From: Dehalococcoidia bacterium
GTDB lineage: Bacteria > Chloroflexota > Dehalococcoidia > Tepidiformales > Tepidiformaceae
Assembly: GCA_020847985.1 (NCBI GenBank)
Contig: JADLBC010000045.1
Location: 29,243 to 93,242 of the forward strand
Direction of reading: 5' to 3'
Length of the DNA: 64,000 nt
How positions within the stretch are numbered: position 1 is the first letter of the stretch; each line of letters begins with the position of its first letter. Made by a program: the position numbers and the translations under genes. The notes beneath the pieces are model-generated. The model saw only the letters and a program-made list of their open reading frames with translations, was not told the origin of the DNA and ran no database searches. Shown piece by piece: positions 24,234 through 34,000 of the stretch.

Positions 24234-25822
24234 CAGCTTGGGGTCTTCGACGGTTGCGTGGTACCGCTATTCGACGGCGATGGGGTGAACGTGGCCGTCG
24301 GCGGGACCGGTGTGGCCGTCGGCGGGACCGGTGTGGTCGTGGGCGGCACGGGCGTGGCCGTGGCCGTGACCGGCGTGGCCGTGGGCGGCGTTGGCGTGGC
24401 CGTGGCCGTGGGCGGCACGCGCCTGGCCGTCGGCGGGACCGGTGTGGCCGTGGGCGGCACGGGCGTTGACGTAGCCGTGGGCATTGGCTTTGCGTCTGCG
24501 CGCTGGGCCGCGTACCACGCGTCATCGGGCATGTGGATGCTACCCACCGCCAGCGTCTCGCATTGGCCGCCGAGTGAGGCCGCGTTCAGCCGGTTCAGCT
24601 CCGCGCAGAACGCCGTCACGAAGGCCTGTCTCGCATCGTCGCCGAGCGGCACGTTCGCATCCGTCACGGCGGGGAGGCAGCGCCCAACAATACTGCCGTT
24701 GAACGTGTCTCCATTGAGGATGCTCAGCTGTCCCGTGCAACCCCCGGGGATGACGACCTTCGACGCGGTCGGCTCGGGGCTCGGACTCGGGCGCGGGCTC
24801 GCGGTGGCTGGTTGCGTCGGGGCGGGTCCTGCGGTGTCAGAACCGGCTTCCTCTTCGCCGTCGCCGCCGGCGAGGACCCGGGAGACCACGAACACCCCCA
24901 CGGCCATGACTCCCACCGCCGCGACCGCGGCCCCCGCCGCCAGCAGCGCCGGCGGGAGTGCACCCAGCCGCCTGCCTCTCCGCCGGACCGGGACATGGCC
25001 GTCGAGGATGGTCGGTGCGTCGTCGATCTCGAACGGCGCCACCGGCGCATCCAGCCGCTCGCCGGGCGCGACCAGGCCCCCCAGCACGACCGTGATGTTG
25101 TCGTTTCCGCCGGCATCGTAGGCCGCCCGCGCCAGCCGTACAGCCGCGTCCTGCATCCCCCGCCCTGCCGCGATCGCCTCGATCGCGACGTCGTCGATCA
25201 TCCCGTGCAGGCCGTCGCTGCAGAGCAGCAGGCGCTCACCCGGCGCAAGCTGGCTCGGGCCGTACGTATCCGGGCGGACCTCCGCGTCGGTCCCGATGGC
25301 GCGCGTGATTACGTTCCGGCCCGCGGCAACGCGTGCCTCCTCGCGGGTCAGGTCGCCCACCGCCACGCGCTCGGCCACCAGCGAGTGGTCCTCCGTGACC
25401 TGGCGCAGCCCCGCGGGCCCGAGCACGTACGCGCGCGAATCGCCGACGTTGAGCACGGTCGCCTCGCGCGTCAGTGTGTTCACGAGCGCGGCGACGAGCG
25501 TCGTCCCCATCATGCTGCGCGTCGCCGCGCCATCGCCGCTGCCGCGCCGGTAGACGGCATCGTTCGCGAGGTGCGCACCCGTCATGAGCGCGACCGCCGG
25601 GTCGTCCCACGCGCCGCTGGTGACGTATTCGGTGACCGCGTTCACGGCGATGCGGCTGGCGACCTCGCCCTTCGCCCCCCCGCCCATGCCGTCCGCGACG
25701 ATCATCAGGTACCACGGCACGCCACCGTGGGGGACGGGCTGGACGCCCGCGCTGTCCTCGTTATGGTCGCGAACGCGCCCGCGGTGGGTGAACGGGTAGG
25801 CCGCGAAGGTGGGCTCAGCCAT
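24233..25822 (-). CDS. PP2C-family Ser/Thr phosphatase with external Pro/Thr-repeat tail
   Basis: 529 residues. PP2C catalytic domain (about 1-250) with metal-binding motifs RDHNEDSAG, MIVADGMGGG, LLLCSDGLHGM and GGNDNITVV. One membrane helix (LLAAGAAVAAVGVMAVGVFVVS, about 290-312) and an external domain with CTGQLSILNGDTFNGSIVG, then a tail of VPPTATP heptads. Reverses phosphorylation by the adjacent kinases. It lies between two kinase genes: eight bases overlap with the upstream kinase and a TGATG junction with the downstream one. Confidence 0.95.
   Translation of the reverse strand: MAEPTFAAYPFTHRGRVRDHNEDSAGVQPVPHGGVPWYLMIVADGMGGGAKGEVASRIAVNAVTEYVTSGAWDDPAVALMTGAHLANDAVYRRGSGDGAATRSMMGTTLVAALVNTLTREATVLNVGDSRAYVLGPAGLRQVTEDHSLVAERVAVGDLTREEARVAAGRNVITRAIGTDAEVRPDTYGPSQLAPGERLLLCSDGLHGMIDDVAIEAIAAGRGMQDAAVRLARAAYDAGGNDNITVVLGGLVAPGERLDAPVAPFEIDDAPTILDGHVPVRRRGRRLGALPPALLAAGAAVAAVGVMAVGVFVVSRVLAGGDGEEEAGSDTAGPAPTQPATASPRPSPSPEPTASKVVIPGGCTGQLSILNGDTFNGSIVGRCLPAVTDANVPLGDDARQAFVTAFCAELNRLNAASLGGQCETLAVGSIHMPDDAWYAAQRADAKPMPTATSTPVPPTATPVPPTARRVPPTATATPTPPTATPVTATATPVPPTTTPVPPTATPVPPTATFTPSPSNSGTTQPSKTPS
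24290..24484 (-). repeat. Tandem VPPTATP-type heptad repeats in the phosphatase tail
   Basis: Imperfect 21-bp units encoding V/P-P-T-A/T-T-P variants, about nine copies, in frame. A low-complexity Pro/Thr stalk that probably spans the cell wall; copy number is likely variable between strains. Confidence 0.8.
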
Positions 25823-26861
25823 GCCCGGCCCCCGCTGCGATCGCCACTGCCAGGGCCACCATGAGGGCGCCCAGGATCCCGACGAGGACGGTCCCTGCCC
25901 CGGTGGCCGAGCGGTCGCCGCGCGTTGCCCTGCCGGACCGTGACGGGCGCGAGGCGGCTTGCCGTGGCGCGGGCATTGGCGCCGGCGCCGGCGGTGGGGC
26001 CGGTGCGAACGACGGACCGGGCGGCGACACCGCTGGCGCCCGGCCCAGGAGCGTTAGTACCGACGCGCACGCCATCTCGACCTGCGTCGCGTTCGGCCGG
26101 CGCTCCGCCTTCTTGTCGAGCATCGCGAACACGAGGTAGTCCATGGTTTCGCTCACCATCGGCATCCGGGTCGAGACGCGCGGCGCGGGTATCTCCGCAT
26201 GCATGCGAAGCACGTCGGCGTAGCTGTTCGCCTTGAACGGCACCTCGCCGGTCAGAAGTTCGAACAGCACGACGCCCAGCGCGTAGATGTCGGCGGGCGT
26301 GCCCACTGGCCGTCCCAGGTACGGCTCTGGCCCGGCGTACTCGGCGCTGCCCATGAAGCCGCCATCGGCGCGGGTCTGGTCGCCTTCGACGCGCGCGATG
26401 CCGAAGTCGATGACCACGGCGTGGAGGTCGCGGTCCAGCACGACGTTCGACGCCTTGAGGTCGCGGTGCACGACGCCCCCGGCGTGGAGCGCGGCCAGGG
26501 CGGAGGCTACCTGCTGGCCGATGGTCGCCGCCTCCCATTCGCGAAATGGCCCGCCGAGGTCGATGAGCCGGCGCACCGACTTCCCGGAGGCGATATCCAT
26601 CACCAGGTAAGGAACGCCGCTGTGTTGGCCCTGCGACCGCATGCGGATGAGGTTCAGGTGCCGAACCTTCGCGCCGACGGCGTACTCCCGCTGGAAGCGC
26701 CGTACGAGTTCCGGGTCGTCGGCGAGATGGGGGTGCATGGTCTTCAGCGCCACCTCGCCGCCGGGTTCGCTCGCGCGCCAGACGGTGCCCATGCCTCCAG
26801 CGCCGATCACCTCGAGCAGGCGATAGCCACCGACGACGGCGCCCGGCACGAGCGCGGCCAA
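25815..26861 (-). CDS. Tail-anchored Ser/Thr protein kinase
   Basis: About 348 residues using TTG 26861 (MAALVPGAVVGGYRLLEVIG), which follows the upstream gene's stop and an AGGGGGG; GTG 26849 is an alternative, and the ORF-track start 26966 runs inside the upstream gene. Motifs: IGAGGMGTVW, VALKTMHPHL, HRDLKASN, VIDFGIARV; the activation segment ends EYAGPEP, with Gly replacing Ala in APE. After a Pro/Ala linker the protein ends with one helix (TVLVGILGALMVALAVAIAAG) and only a few more residues, so there is no external sensor. Second gene of the RDD-FHA / kinase / phosphatase / kinase operon. Confidence 0.9.
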   Translation of the reverse strand: MAALVPGAVVGGYRLLEVIGAGGMGTVWRASEPGGEVALKTMHPHLADDPELVRRFQREYAVGAKVRHLNLIRMRSQGQHSGVPYLVMDIASGKSVRRLIDLGGPFREWEAATIGQQVASALAALHAGGVVHRDLKASNVVLDRDLHAVVIDFGIARVEGDQTRADGGFMGSAEYAGPEPYLGRPVGTPADIYALGVVLFELLTGEVPFKANSYADVLRMHAEIPAPRVSTRMPMVSETMDYLVFAMLDKKAERRPNATQVEMACASVLTLLGRAPAVSPPGPSFAPAPPPAPAPMPAPRQAASRPSRSGRATRGDRSATGAGTVLVGILGALMVALAVAIAAGAGHG

Positions 26862-26865
26862 TTGG

Positions 26866-27846
26866 CTAGCCCCCCTGTGCCGGGTAGAGGGTGATGACGG
26901 AACTGCCGATGGTGACCTGCCCGGCCGGCACGCGCATCGGCCGCCCCGGGAGCAGTGGCGATTCACCGCCGCCCGCGAAGACCTGGGCCGGGTTCATCGC
27001 ACCGAGGTCCTCCAACACCCAGGTCGCCCCTTCGAGCCGGATCGCGAAGTGACGGCGGCTCGATGTCGGCTCGCTGATCTGAACGTCTGCGTCGGCGCCG
27101 CGCCCGACGATGAGCGAACGGCCCGGGTCGACGCCCACCTCAGGGAGCGGGCGGCCTCCATCAAGTATCCCCAGCCGGCCGAAGCCCGTGAACTGGACGT
27201 TCGTCGTGTGTGGCGCGTAGACGCGGTTATCGCCGGCCTGGACGTGGTTGTTCACCACCACCTGGGGCTGACCACCGGGCGCTGCTGGAACGCGTGGTCC
27301 GGTCCCGCGGGGACCGTGGTTCTCATTGGCGGTGAGCGGCTTGAACCCGTACGGCGAATAGGCGACGTACGTGCTCGCCAGCTTGTCCCAGAGACACTGG
27401 TTGTTCTTGTCCCAGATGCACCAGAGCGGCGCCACCGTGCCGAAGATGCCACCGGTGAGGAGGCTGAGAATGGTCGTCAGCCAGTTCTTGACGACGAGCT
27501 CCCGCAGCACCACATACCAGCCGCCCGCGCGGGTGCCATCAGCCTTCATGATGTACATCCCGAGGAGCTGCTTGCCGGGGCTCTGCCCGTTCTGCGCCGC
27601 GAAGATCAACCAGGCGAGCCCGATGAAGCCCACGATGATGGACGTCCACGCGAGCACGGCGCCCGCGGATTGGCTGGCGAAGGCAGCAAAGAGCGCCAGC
27701 ATGAACAGGAAGAATGGCACCGTCAGCAACAGGCTATCGAGGATGGCCCCGGCCAGCCGCCGCCCCGGCCCGGCCATGACAAGCTCCTCCGGGCCATAAC
27801 GTGCGGCGATGAAGTCAACTTCGCTGTAGGCGTAGGCAAGGGCCAT
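26866..27846 (-). CDS. RDD membrane domain - FHA domain protein
   Basis: 326 residues. N-terminal RDD domain with the Arg-Asp pair in GRRLAGAILDSLLL, further hydrophobic segments and the GQSPGKQLLGMYIMKADG motif (about 25-170). A Pro/Gly linker is followed by a C-terminal FHA domain: SLIVGRGADADVQISEPTSSRRH and a NPAQV turn. It anchors a phosphothreonine reader in the membrane and leads the kinase/phosphatase operon. A TTGTCC direct repeat lies 87 bp upstream, matching the one before the FHA operon. Confidence 0.92.
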   Translation of the reverse strand: MALAYAYSEVDFIAARYGPEELVMAGPGRRLAGAILDSLLLTVPFFLFMLALFAAFASQSAGAVLAWTSIIVGFIGLAWLIFAAQNGQSPGKQLLGMYIMKADGTRAGGWYVVLRELVVKNWLTTILSLLTGGIFGTVAPLWCIWDKNNQCLWDKLASTYVAYSPYGFKPLTANENHGPRGTGPRVPAAPGGQPQVVVNNHVQAGDNRVYAPHTTNVQFTGFGRLGILDGGRPLPEVGVDPGRSLIVGRGADADVQISEPTSSRRHFAIRLEGATWVLEDLGAMNPAQVFAGGGESPLLPGRPMRVPAGQVTIGSSVITLYPAQGG

Positions 27847-27932
27847 GGCGTCGCGCTCCCGGGGGTCCGTCGCGGGCGGATGAAACCGCCGGAAGCATAT
27901 CGGCCATGGGTGCGCCGGAGCGCCCCGTTGGT

Positions 27933-27949
27933 GGACAAGTTGCGGACAA
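27933..27949 (-). promoter_or_regulatory. Direct-repeat operator TTGTCC-N5-TTGTCC upstream of the RDD-FHA/kinase operon
   Basis: Minus strand TTGTCCGCAACTTGTCC: two identical hexamers, 11-bp period, 14 of 17 bases identical to 22685-22701 and at the same distance from the start codon. A TATGCT is found about 34 bp downstream where the other site has TAAGGT, possible aligned -10 elements. Confidence 0.6.
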
Positions 27950-27994
27950 TCCGCGTGCCTTGTCGGCGAAGGCTATTCCGGTGAGCGATTCGGC

Positions 27995-28072
27995 CATGGG
28001 AACGTCAGTGGTCCCTGGTGGCCATGCCGGGTGCGTGCGCGGCATGGCCACAAGCTGTCATGGGAACGTCAG
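27995..28072. repeat. 14-bp direct repeat flanking an 11-bp palindrome at the 3' end of the giant gene
   Basis: CATGGGAACGTCAG occurs at 27995-28008 and 28059-28072; the latter contains the stop codon and last codons of the IPT-repeat gene. Between them is a perfect stem GTGGCCATGCC / GGCATGGCCAC (28018-28028 and 28041-28051) with a 12-nt loop. No T-run follows, so it is not a standard terminator. Confidence 0.7.
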
Positions 28073-31000
28073 CGCCAATGTGATGGAACTCGATGGGGCG
28101 GCACCGTTCCACCCCCACGACCAAACCCAATAGAAGTAGAACGTGTTTGGGTTTCGGCCCACATCGTCGTACGAGGTAGTCCCCGCCGGCAGCCACTCGA
28201 CGATATCCCACGACCCTCCGGTGGAGCGGAAGATGATGAACCCGAGCTCGTTGTTCGACGTGTCGTTCCACTGGATGTGCACGCTCGACTGGTTCACGCC
28301 CGCGGCCGTGAGTCCCGTCGGGGCGGATGGCGGCCCTCCGAGCGTCACCGCATGCGCCGCCGCACTCCAGGTGCCTCCGTAGGTGTTGGCGGCCACGACC
28401 CAGTAGTAGTACAGCGTCGATGGGTTCAGGCCCGGGTCGACCAGCGACAGCTGGCTTGCGGGGACCACGCCCGCCAGTTCCACCGGGTTCCCAAGACCCC
28501 ACTTCCAGCGGTACACCGCGAACGCGATCGTCGACCCCGGCGAGGCGTCCGTCCACGTGACCTGCATGCCCGGCCCCGCGACGGCCGTCGCGACGACGTT
28601 CTGCGGGGCCGCCGGCGCCGGGTTGAATAGCACCCGGTCGACCGCAAGCGTGCCCTCGTCCGTGGCGAACGAGATGAGCGCCGAGTCCGGCACCTGCGCT
28701 CCCTTCTGGACGCGCACCCACGCCTGGCACTCGTCGGTTTGGCCCGGCGCGGCGAGGGCGCTGAGCGGGAACTCGGCGATGCCCGTGGTGCCGGGTTCGT
28801 TCGATTGCACCGAATAGAACTGGACACCCGTCGCCGAGAACGATCCGGCCCCGATCGTGCCGCCTCCACTCTGGCCGGCGATGGTCGCGCGCTGTTGTTC
28901 CATGAAGAACGACGCCGCGGACACCACGTCGTAGCTGCCAACCAGCGTCACCGCATCCAGCCAGCTGAGCGCCGGGTGCAGTGAGTACGCGCCGAGCGCC
29001 GTCTGTGGTGCGCATGCACCGTCGCGGTCCAGCGTGTGGACAACCAGGTACACGACATCGGCGGAATCGCCGGGGTGCACCACGATGTCGGTATACCCAC
29101 CCCACGTCCAGTTGGCCGCGATGGTGTTCGAAGCAACCGTGAAATGCTTGCCCCGGAAGTCGGGGTACTCGGCCACGGCACTCACCGTCCCCGTTCCCAC
29201 GATGTCGTTGCGGTCGCACCACTTCCCGCCTCCCACGGGGTCGGTGTCGCAGCCAGCGAGCGTCAGCTTGAAGTCGCCGTTGGCGGTGACCATGAACTCG
29301 CCGTGGTTGTCGCTGTACACCACCAGGTCGCGGGCGGCCGTCGCGTCGCTCGATGCGCTCCTGATGGCCGCGATCTCGGCCACCTCGGCCGGCGAAAGCG
29401 TCCCATCCGCCACGCCGGCGGCGTTCGTTCCCTGCGTGGCCGCGCTGAGGAACGCTGGCAGCGGGTTCCAGGTGGAGTACGGCCCCATGCCGTTCGCCCC
29501 GTTGCCGGCCGAAGCCCATGCGCCGCCATTGCCTCGCGGCCCGTCGTTGCCCCAGCTATCCCAGGAATACCCGCCGCCCGGGACCACGGCCGGGAGGAAC
29601 GGGCTGCCCGGGATGTTCGTGACGTAGTATGGGTTCGGGTAGTTCGGCATGAGGGTGCCGCCGTAATAGACGTGGTGCTTCCACACGAGCTTCAGGTAGC
29701 CCGAGCCACGAATCTTCACCGACACCAGCGCCGGTGGCATGGGCGCATCCCACCAGTTGATGTCGCCATCGCCGACGGCCGTCTCCCGGTTCGGGCCAAA
29801 GCCGGCGAGATTCGACGGCGCCGCCCCGGCTACGACTGGCCCGGAGGTCGCCAGCGAACCCGCCGCCGGCGTGTTTCCGCCGCCGACCACGATATCCAAC
29901 GTGCTGTACGGCCCCTCGAACGGTGACAACCCCCCAGTGGGGAGGGCGATCTCCGCGCCGCCCGCGGGCACACCGCTGAGCGGCCCGGTCAGCGTCACCC
30001 GCGGTGGACTGCTCGCGATGGAGAGCACAGGCGCGAGTACGAACGGCGGCCCGATAAAGATGGCGCTGCCGGGTACGATGTTCGATGTGCTCGTCACGCG
30101 GAAGGTGGTGGCCGTGTTCGCCACATCCGCGACCACGCGCGCGACGGTAATGCCGGTGAGACCGTAAATGTCGCCCAGCGCCATGCCCGGCTCATTGTTC
30201 GGTCCAAACATAATGTCGTAGTAGGGCCGGAACGTCTCGGCCGTGCCCGTGACGGGTGTCCCGCCCGGGTCGTCCGCCGGCCCACCCGCGATGAGCGCCC
30301 AGTCATCCGGCATGACCCAGCGGTTCGCCGGCAGCACGTTCAGCGCGTCGGTCGCATCCTGTGGGCGGCCGGAGGGGTTCTCGTTCACGAACCAGCCCTT
30401 CACGCGGCCGCGCACCAGCAGGTCTCGCGATACGTTCCACGAAATGGGGTTCGAGGCACTGTCGTTGAGCAGGCTCCACGGGTTGCCGGGGCTGTATTGC
30501 GGGTTGAGCGACGAACTGTTGTGGTACTGCTTCGAAACCCCCGTCACGAACGACAGGCTCACCCGGTCGTACTTCATGTAGAAGATGACCCAGGCGGCCT
30601 TCGACGCCAGGATACCGTCCGGGAACGCCTCCACATCGACCTGCCCCGGGTCCTCGGATTCGAAAATGGCACGGCTGATGCATGCGTCCTGGGGCGAGGC
30701 GGGGATGTCCCCGGCCTGGCTGCTGCCCGTGACTTCGACCGTCACCTCCGAGGGTGAGACCACGGTCGCGCCCAGGCCACCGGCGAAGCTGCCCGGGCCC
30801 GCCCCGAGCACGTAGCGAATAACGTTGTCCGGCGCGGTGAACGGACAGGCCCCCACCGGCGCCCCCGATTGGGCTGTGTCGCCGGCCGGCGTCCGCCAAT
30901 CGTGCTCGAGCACCACGCGCTGCCCCGCCCACGCGAGCAAGACGTACTTGTGCGTCACCGGGGCCGTAAAGGTGATGGTGAGCGTGTCGCTCGCGAAGAT

Positions 31001-34000
31001 CTGCGACGAACCCAGGATGGGTTCGTTGGCCGTGAAGACGATGGTTGCCGTCGACGAAGGCGTGCAGTTGTTCCCCAGCGCCGAGCCCGCCGTGAATACC
31101 GCGTGCAGCGGGTTGCCCGCGATGCCCTGCGGCGTCAGCGATGTCACGCCCGACGTCGTCCCCGTGAGCTCGCCGCAGCTCCCGGGCCCGAGCGCTACCG
31201 TCCACGCCGCACCCGCGAGCCAGCTATCGAACCGCGCCGATGCCGCGTTGAGGTGGCTCCCCAGCGCGACGGCGTCGAAGGCACGCTGCGCCCCGGGCAG
31301 GTTGAGTTCGTACAGCCCCGTCCCCGGGTTCAGCGCCAGCGCCAGCGCGATCGACGGCGACGGTCCATTCACCGGGTCCGCCGGCGAACTCGTGGTAGGC
31401 ATGCGCACCTTCTCAAGCACGCTCCACTCCGTCACGAGCGGCTGATAGGGGAGGCCGAGGCCGTTGCCATCGCCATCGGAGTCCCAGAGGACCGAATTCG
31501 TTGCACTGTCGTAGCCGGTGTAGGTGATGGACATCGTTTGCTGCCCGGCGCCCGTCGATGTCCACGAAATGCACGTCGCCCCCGGGAGCCCGCCGTTGGA
31601 GAAGTCGCCCGTGAACAGGTAGACGTCCGTGAACGTGGGCGACTGTGGACCCACCGGCTGGGGGCCGTCATACCCGCCGCCCGTCGTGAGGACGACCTGC
31701 CCGGCGTTCGTGAGGGGAATCACGGCCGGGACGAAGCCCAGGACGCCCGGGATCCCGGTTCCGGGCACGACCGTGCACGCTGTGTTCCGTGAGCCGCGGA
31801 CGCGGGTCACCACCGCCGAGCCGTTGTCGGCGATGCCCGCCTGGCCGGCCGCGCCGCCACCAGTGACGGGCTGCCCCGCCGGTGCCGTGGAGACGTGCCG
31901 AAGCTCGGGTGCGATGGCGGCCCAGTTGAACCACTGCCCGAACTGGGTCGTGTTGATCCCCGGCACCTGCAGCGGACCACGGAGGCCGAGGCTGCCCGAG
32001 CCACTTGTGTTGGACGCAAACGTCACGGTCACGAGCGTGCCACCGACGGTGAGCGGAGCCGGCGTGACCGCGAAGTCCATGACGACCCCGGGGCTGAGGC
32101 TCAGATCGGCAACGGTGCAATCGACATCGGTGTCCGTGCCCGGGTCGTCGGGGTCGTTGTAGCACGTCGTTCCCGCTCCGAGCGTGAACACGATGGTAGT
32201 CGGCACCCCGATGCTGACGTGCTGGAAGCCGTGGTTGACCGATGCGATGCCGGCGAACAGGTATTCGCCCGTCTGGTCGGAGAAGCCGCCCGCCCCCGTG
32301 ACGGCGATGACGCTCACGCCAGTCTGATGGTACGGCGTGACCGCCTGGATCTCGTTGTCGGCCACGACGTTGAACGAGGCTGCGGGCACACCATCGAATG
32401 CGACCGCGGTGGTGCCCGTGAACCCGCCTCCTGACAACATAACGGCCGTGCCCCCCACCCAGGGGCCGGTGCCCGGCGTGACGTACCCAACCCAGGGCGT
32501 GCCATAACTGAACCGGGACGTGCTGGACGGTGCGCTGTTCCCGGCGGCCGATGTCACCACCACATCGACGGTGCCAACAGCGTGGGCCGGGCTCACCGCC
32601 GCAATGTAACCGTCGTTCACGATCTCACTTGTGGCCGGGACACCCCCGAAGGTCACGCCCGTTGCCCCGGAGAACCCAGTGCCATAGATACCAACGCTGG
32701 TGCCGCCACCTACCGGGCCCCCTCGTGTCCAAATCTGGGACACCACGGGCCCATCCTGCGTGTAGGTGAACTGCGCCGCCGGCCCTGTGGCCGATGGCCC
32801 GGCGGTGGTCGTGACGATGACATCGACCGCCCCGGCCGCGTGCGCCGGCGTCGTCGCCGTGATCTCGGTGTCTGAATGGACCCCGAGCGCACTGCCCGAG
32901 GCTCCCCCGAACGTGACATCCACGAGGGCGGAGAGGTTCGTGCCCGTGATCGTCACCGTCGTCCCGCCCGCCGTCGAACCCGTCGCGGGGGAGACGTTGG
33001 TCACCGTTGGCGAGGGCAGGTATGTGTAGGGATGCGCGCCCGCGGTGCCCGCCGGCGATGTCACCATCACCGGCACGGTGCCGAGCGCATGGGCAGGCGT
33101 CACCACGACCAGCTGAGAGTCGTCGCCGACGATCAGGCCCGTCCCGGGCACGCCGCCGAAGGTGACCGAACTCGCGCCGGTGAAGCCAGAGCCGAAGATG
33201 GAGACCGTCGTCCCGCCGGCGGCGGGCCCTGCCACCGGCGAAGCGCCAATCGTCCCGATGGGGACGTAGGGGACGACATACGGGATCGTGTTCGCCCCGA
33301 AGCTGCCGCTCACGACCACGCCCACCAGGCCGGTCGAATGGGCCGGCGCGTCGACGGAGAGGGTGTGGTCGTCCTGGACCGTGAGTGATGTCCCGGACAC
33401 ACCGTCGAACGTGACATTCGACGTACCGGTGAAGCCCTCACCGTAGAGCCAGATGCGCTGGCCGGCCGTGGCGATCACCGCCGGACCTCCGAAGATTCGC
33501 GGACGGCCATAGCCGTACGTCGAGGCTGCCCCTGTCGCCGAACTGCCATTCGCCGAGGTGACGACGACATTGACCGGCCCGGCGGCGTGCGGCGGCGCGA
33601 CCGCGTAAACCCAGGTGTTCCCCGTCGATTGGATCGTGGCGGGGACGCCGCCGAAGGTGACCGACGTCACGGATGCCAGCCCGCGGCCGTGGATGACCAC
33701 GGTATTTCCCCCCCAGGAGGGCCCGGCGTCCGGTTCGAGGCCCACAACAGCCGGCGGTGGGCTGCTCGAAACGGAGAACATCGGCACCCCGCCCGATGTC
33801 CCGGACGGCGACGTCACGACAATCGGCACAAGCCCCGCGGAAGTCGCGGGCGTTTTCACGGTCAGGAGGCCGTCGTTCACGACGCTCAGCGCGGTGCCGG
33901 CGTTTCCTCCGAAGGTCACCGATGTCGCGCTGGTGAACCCCTTGCCCGTCAGCGTGACCGTCGTTCCTCCGAACGAAGGGCCGCCCCACGACGGTGACAC

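Noticed and set aside
24290-24484. Possible CRISPR-like or minisatellite array
   Set aside because: The repeats are in-frame degenerate 21-bp units encoding a Pro/Thr stalk, with no spacers.
22869-25121. 750-residue plus-strand ORF
   Set aside because: Antisense to the kinase and phosphatase genes; His/Arg/Gly-rich shadow with GVAVGGTG repeats mirroring the Pro/Thr tail.
15047-27846. Type VII or type VI secretion cluster (FHA and kinases can mark these)
   Set aside because: No EccC/FtsK-like ATPase, WXG100, TssB/C or other core secretion gene is present.
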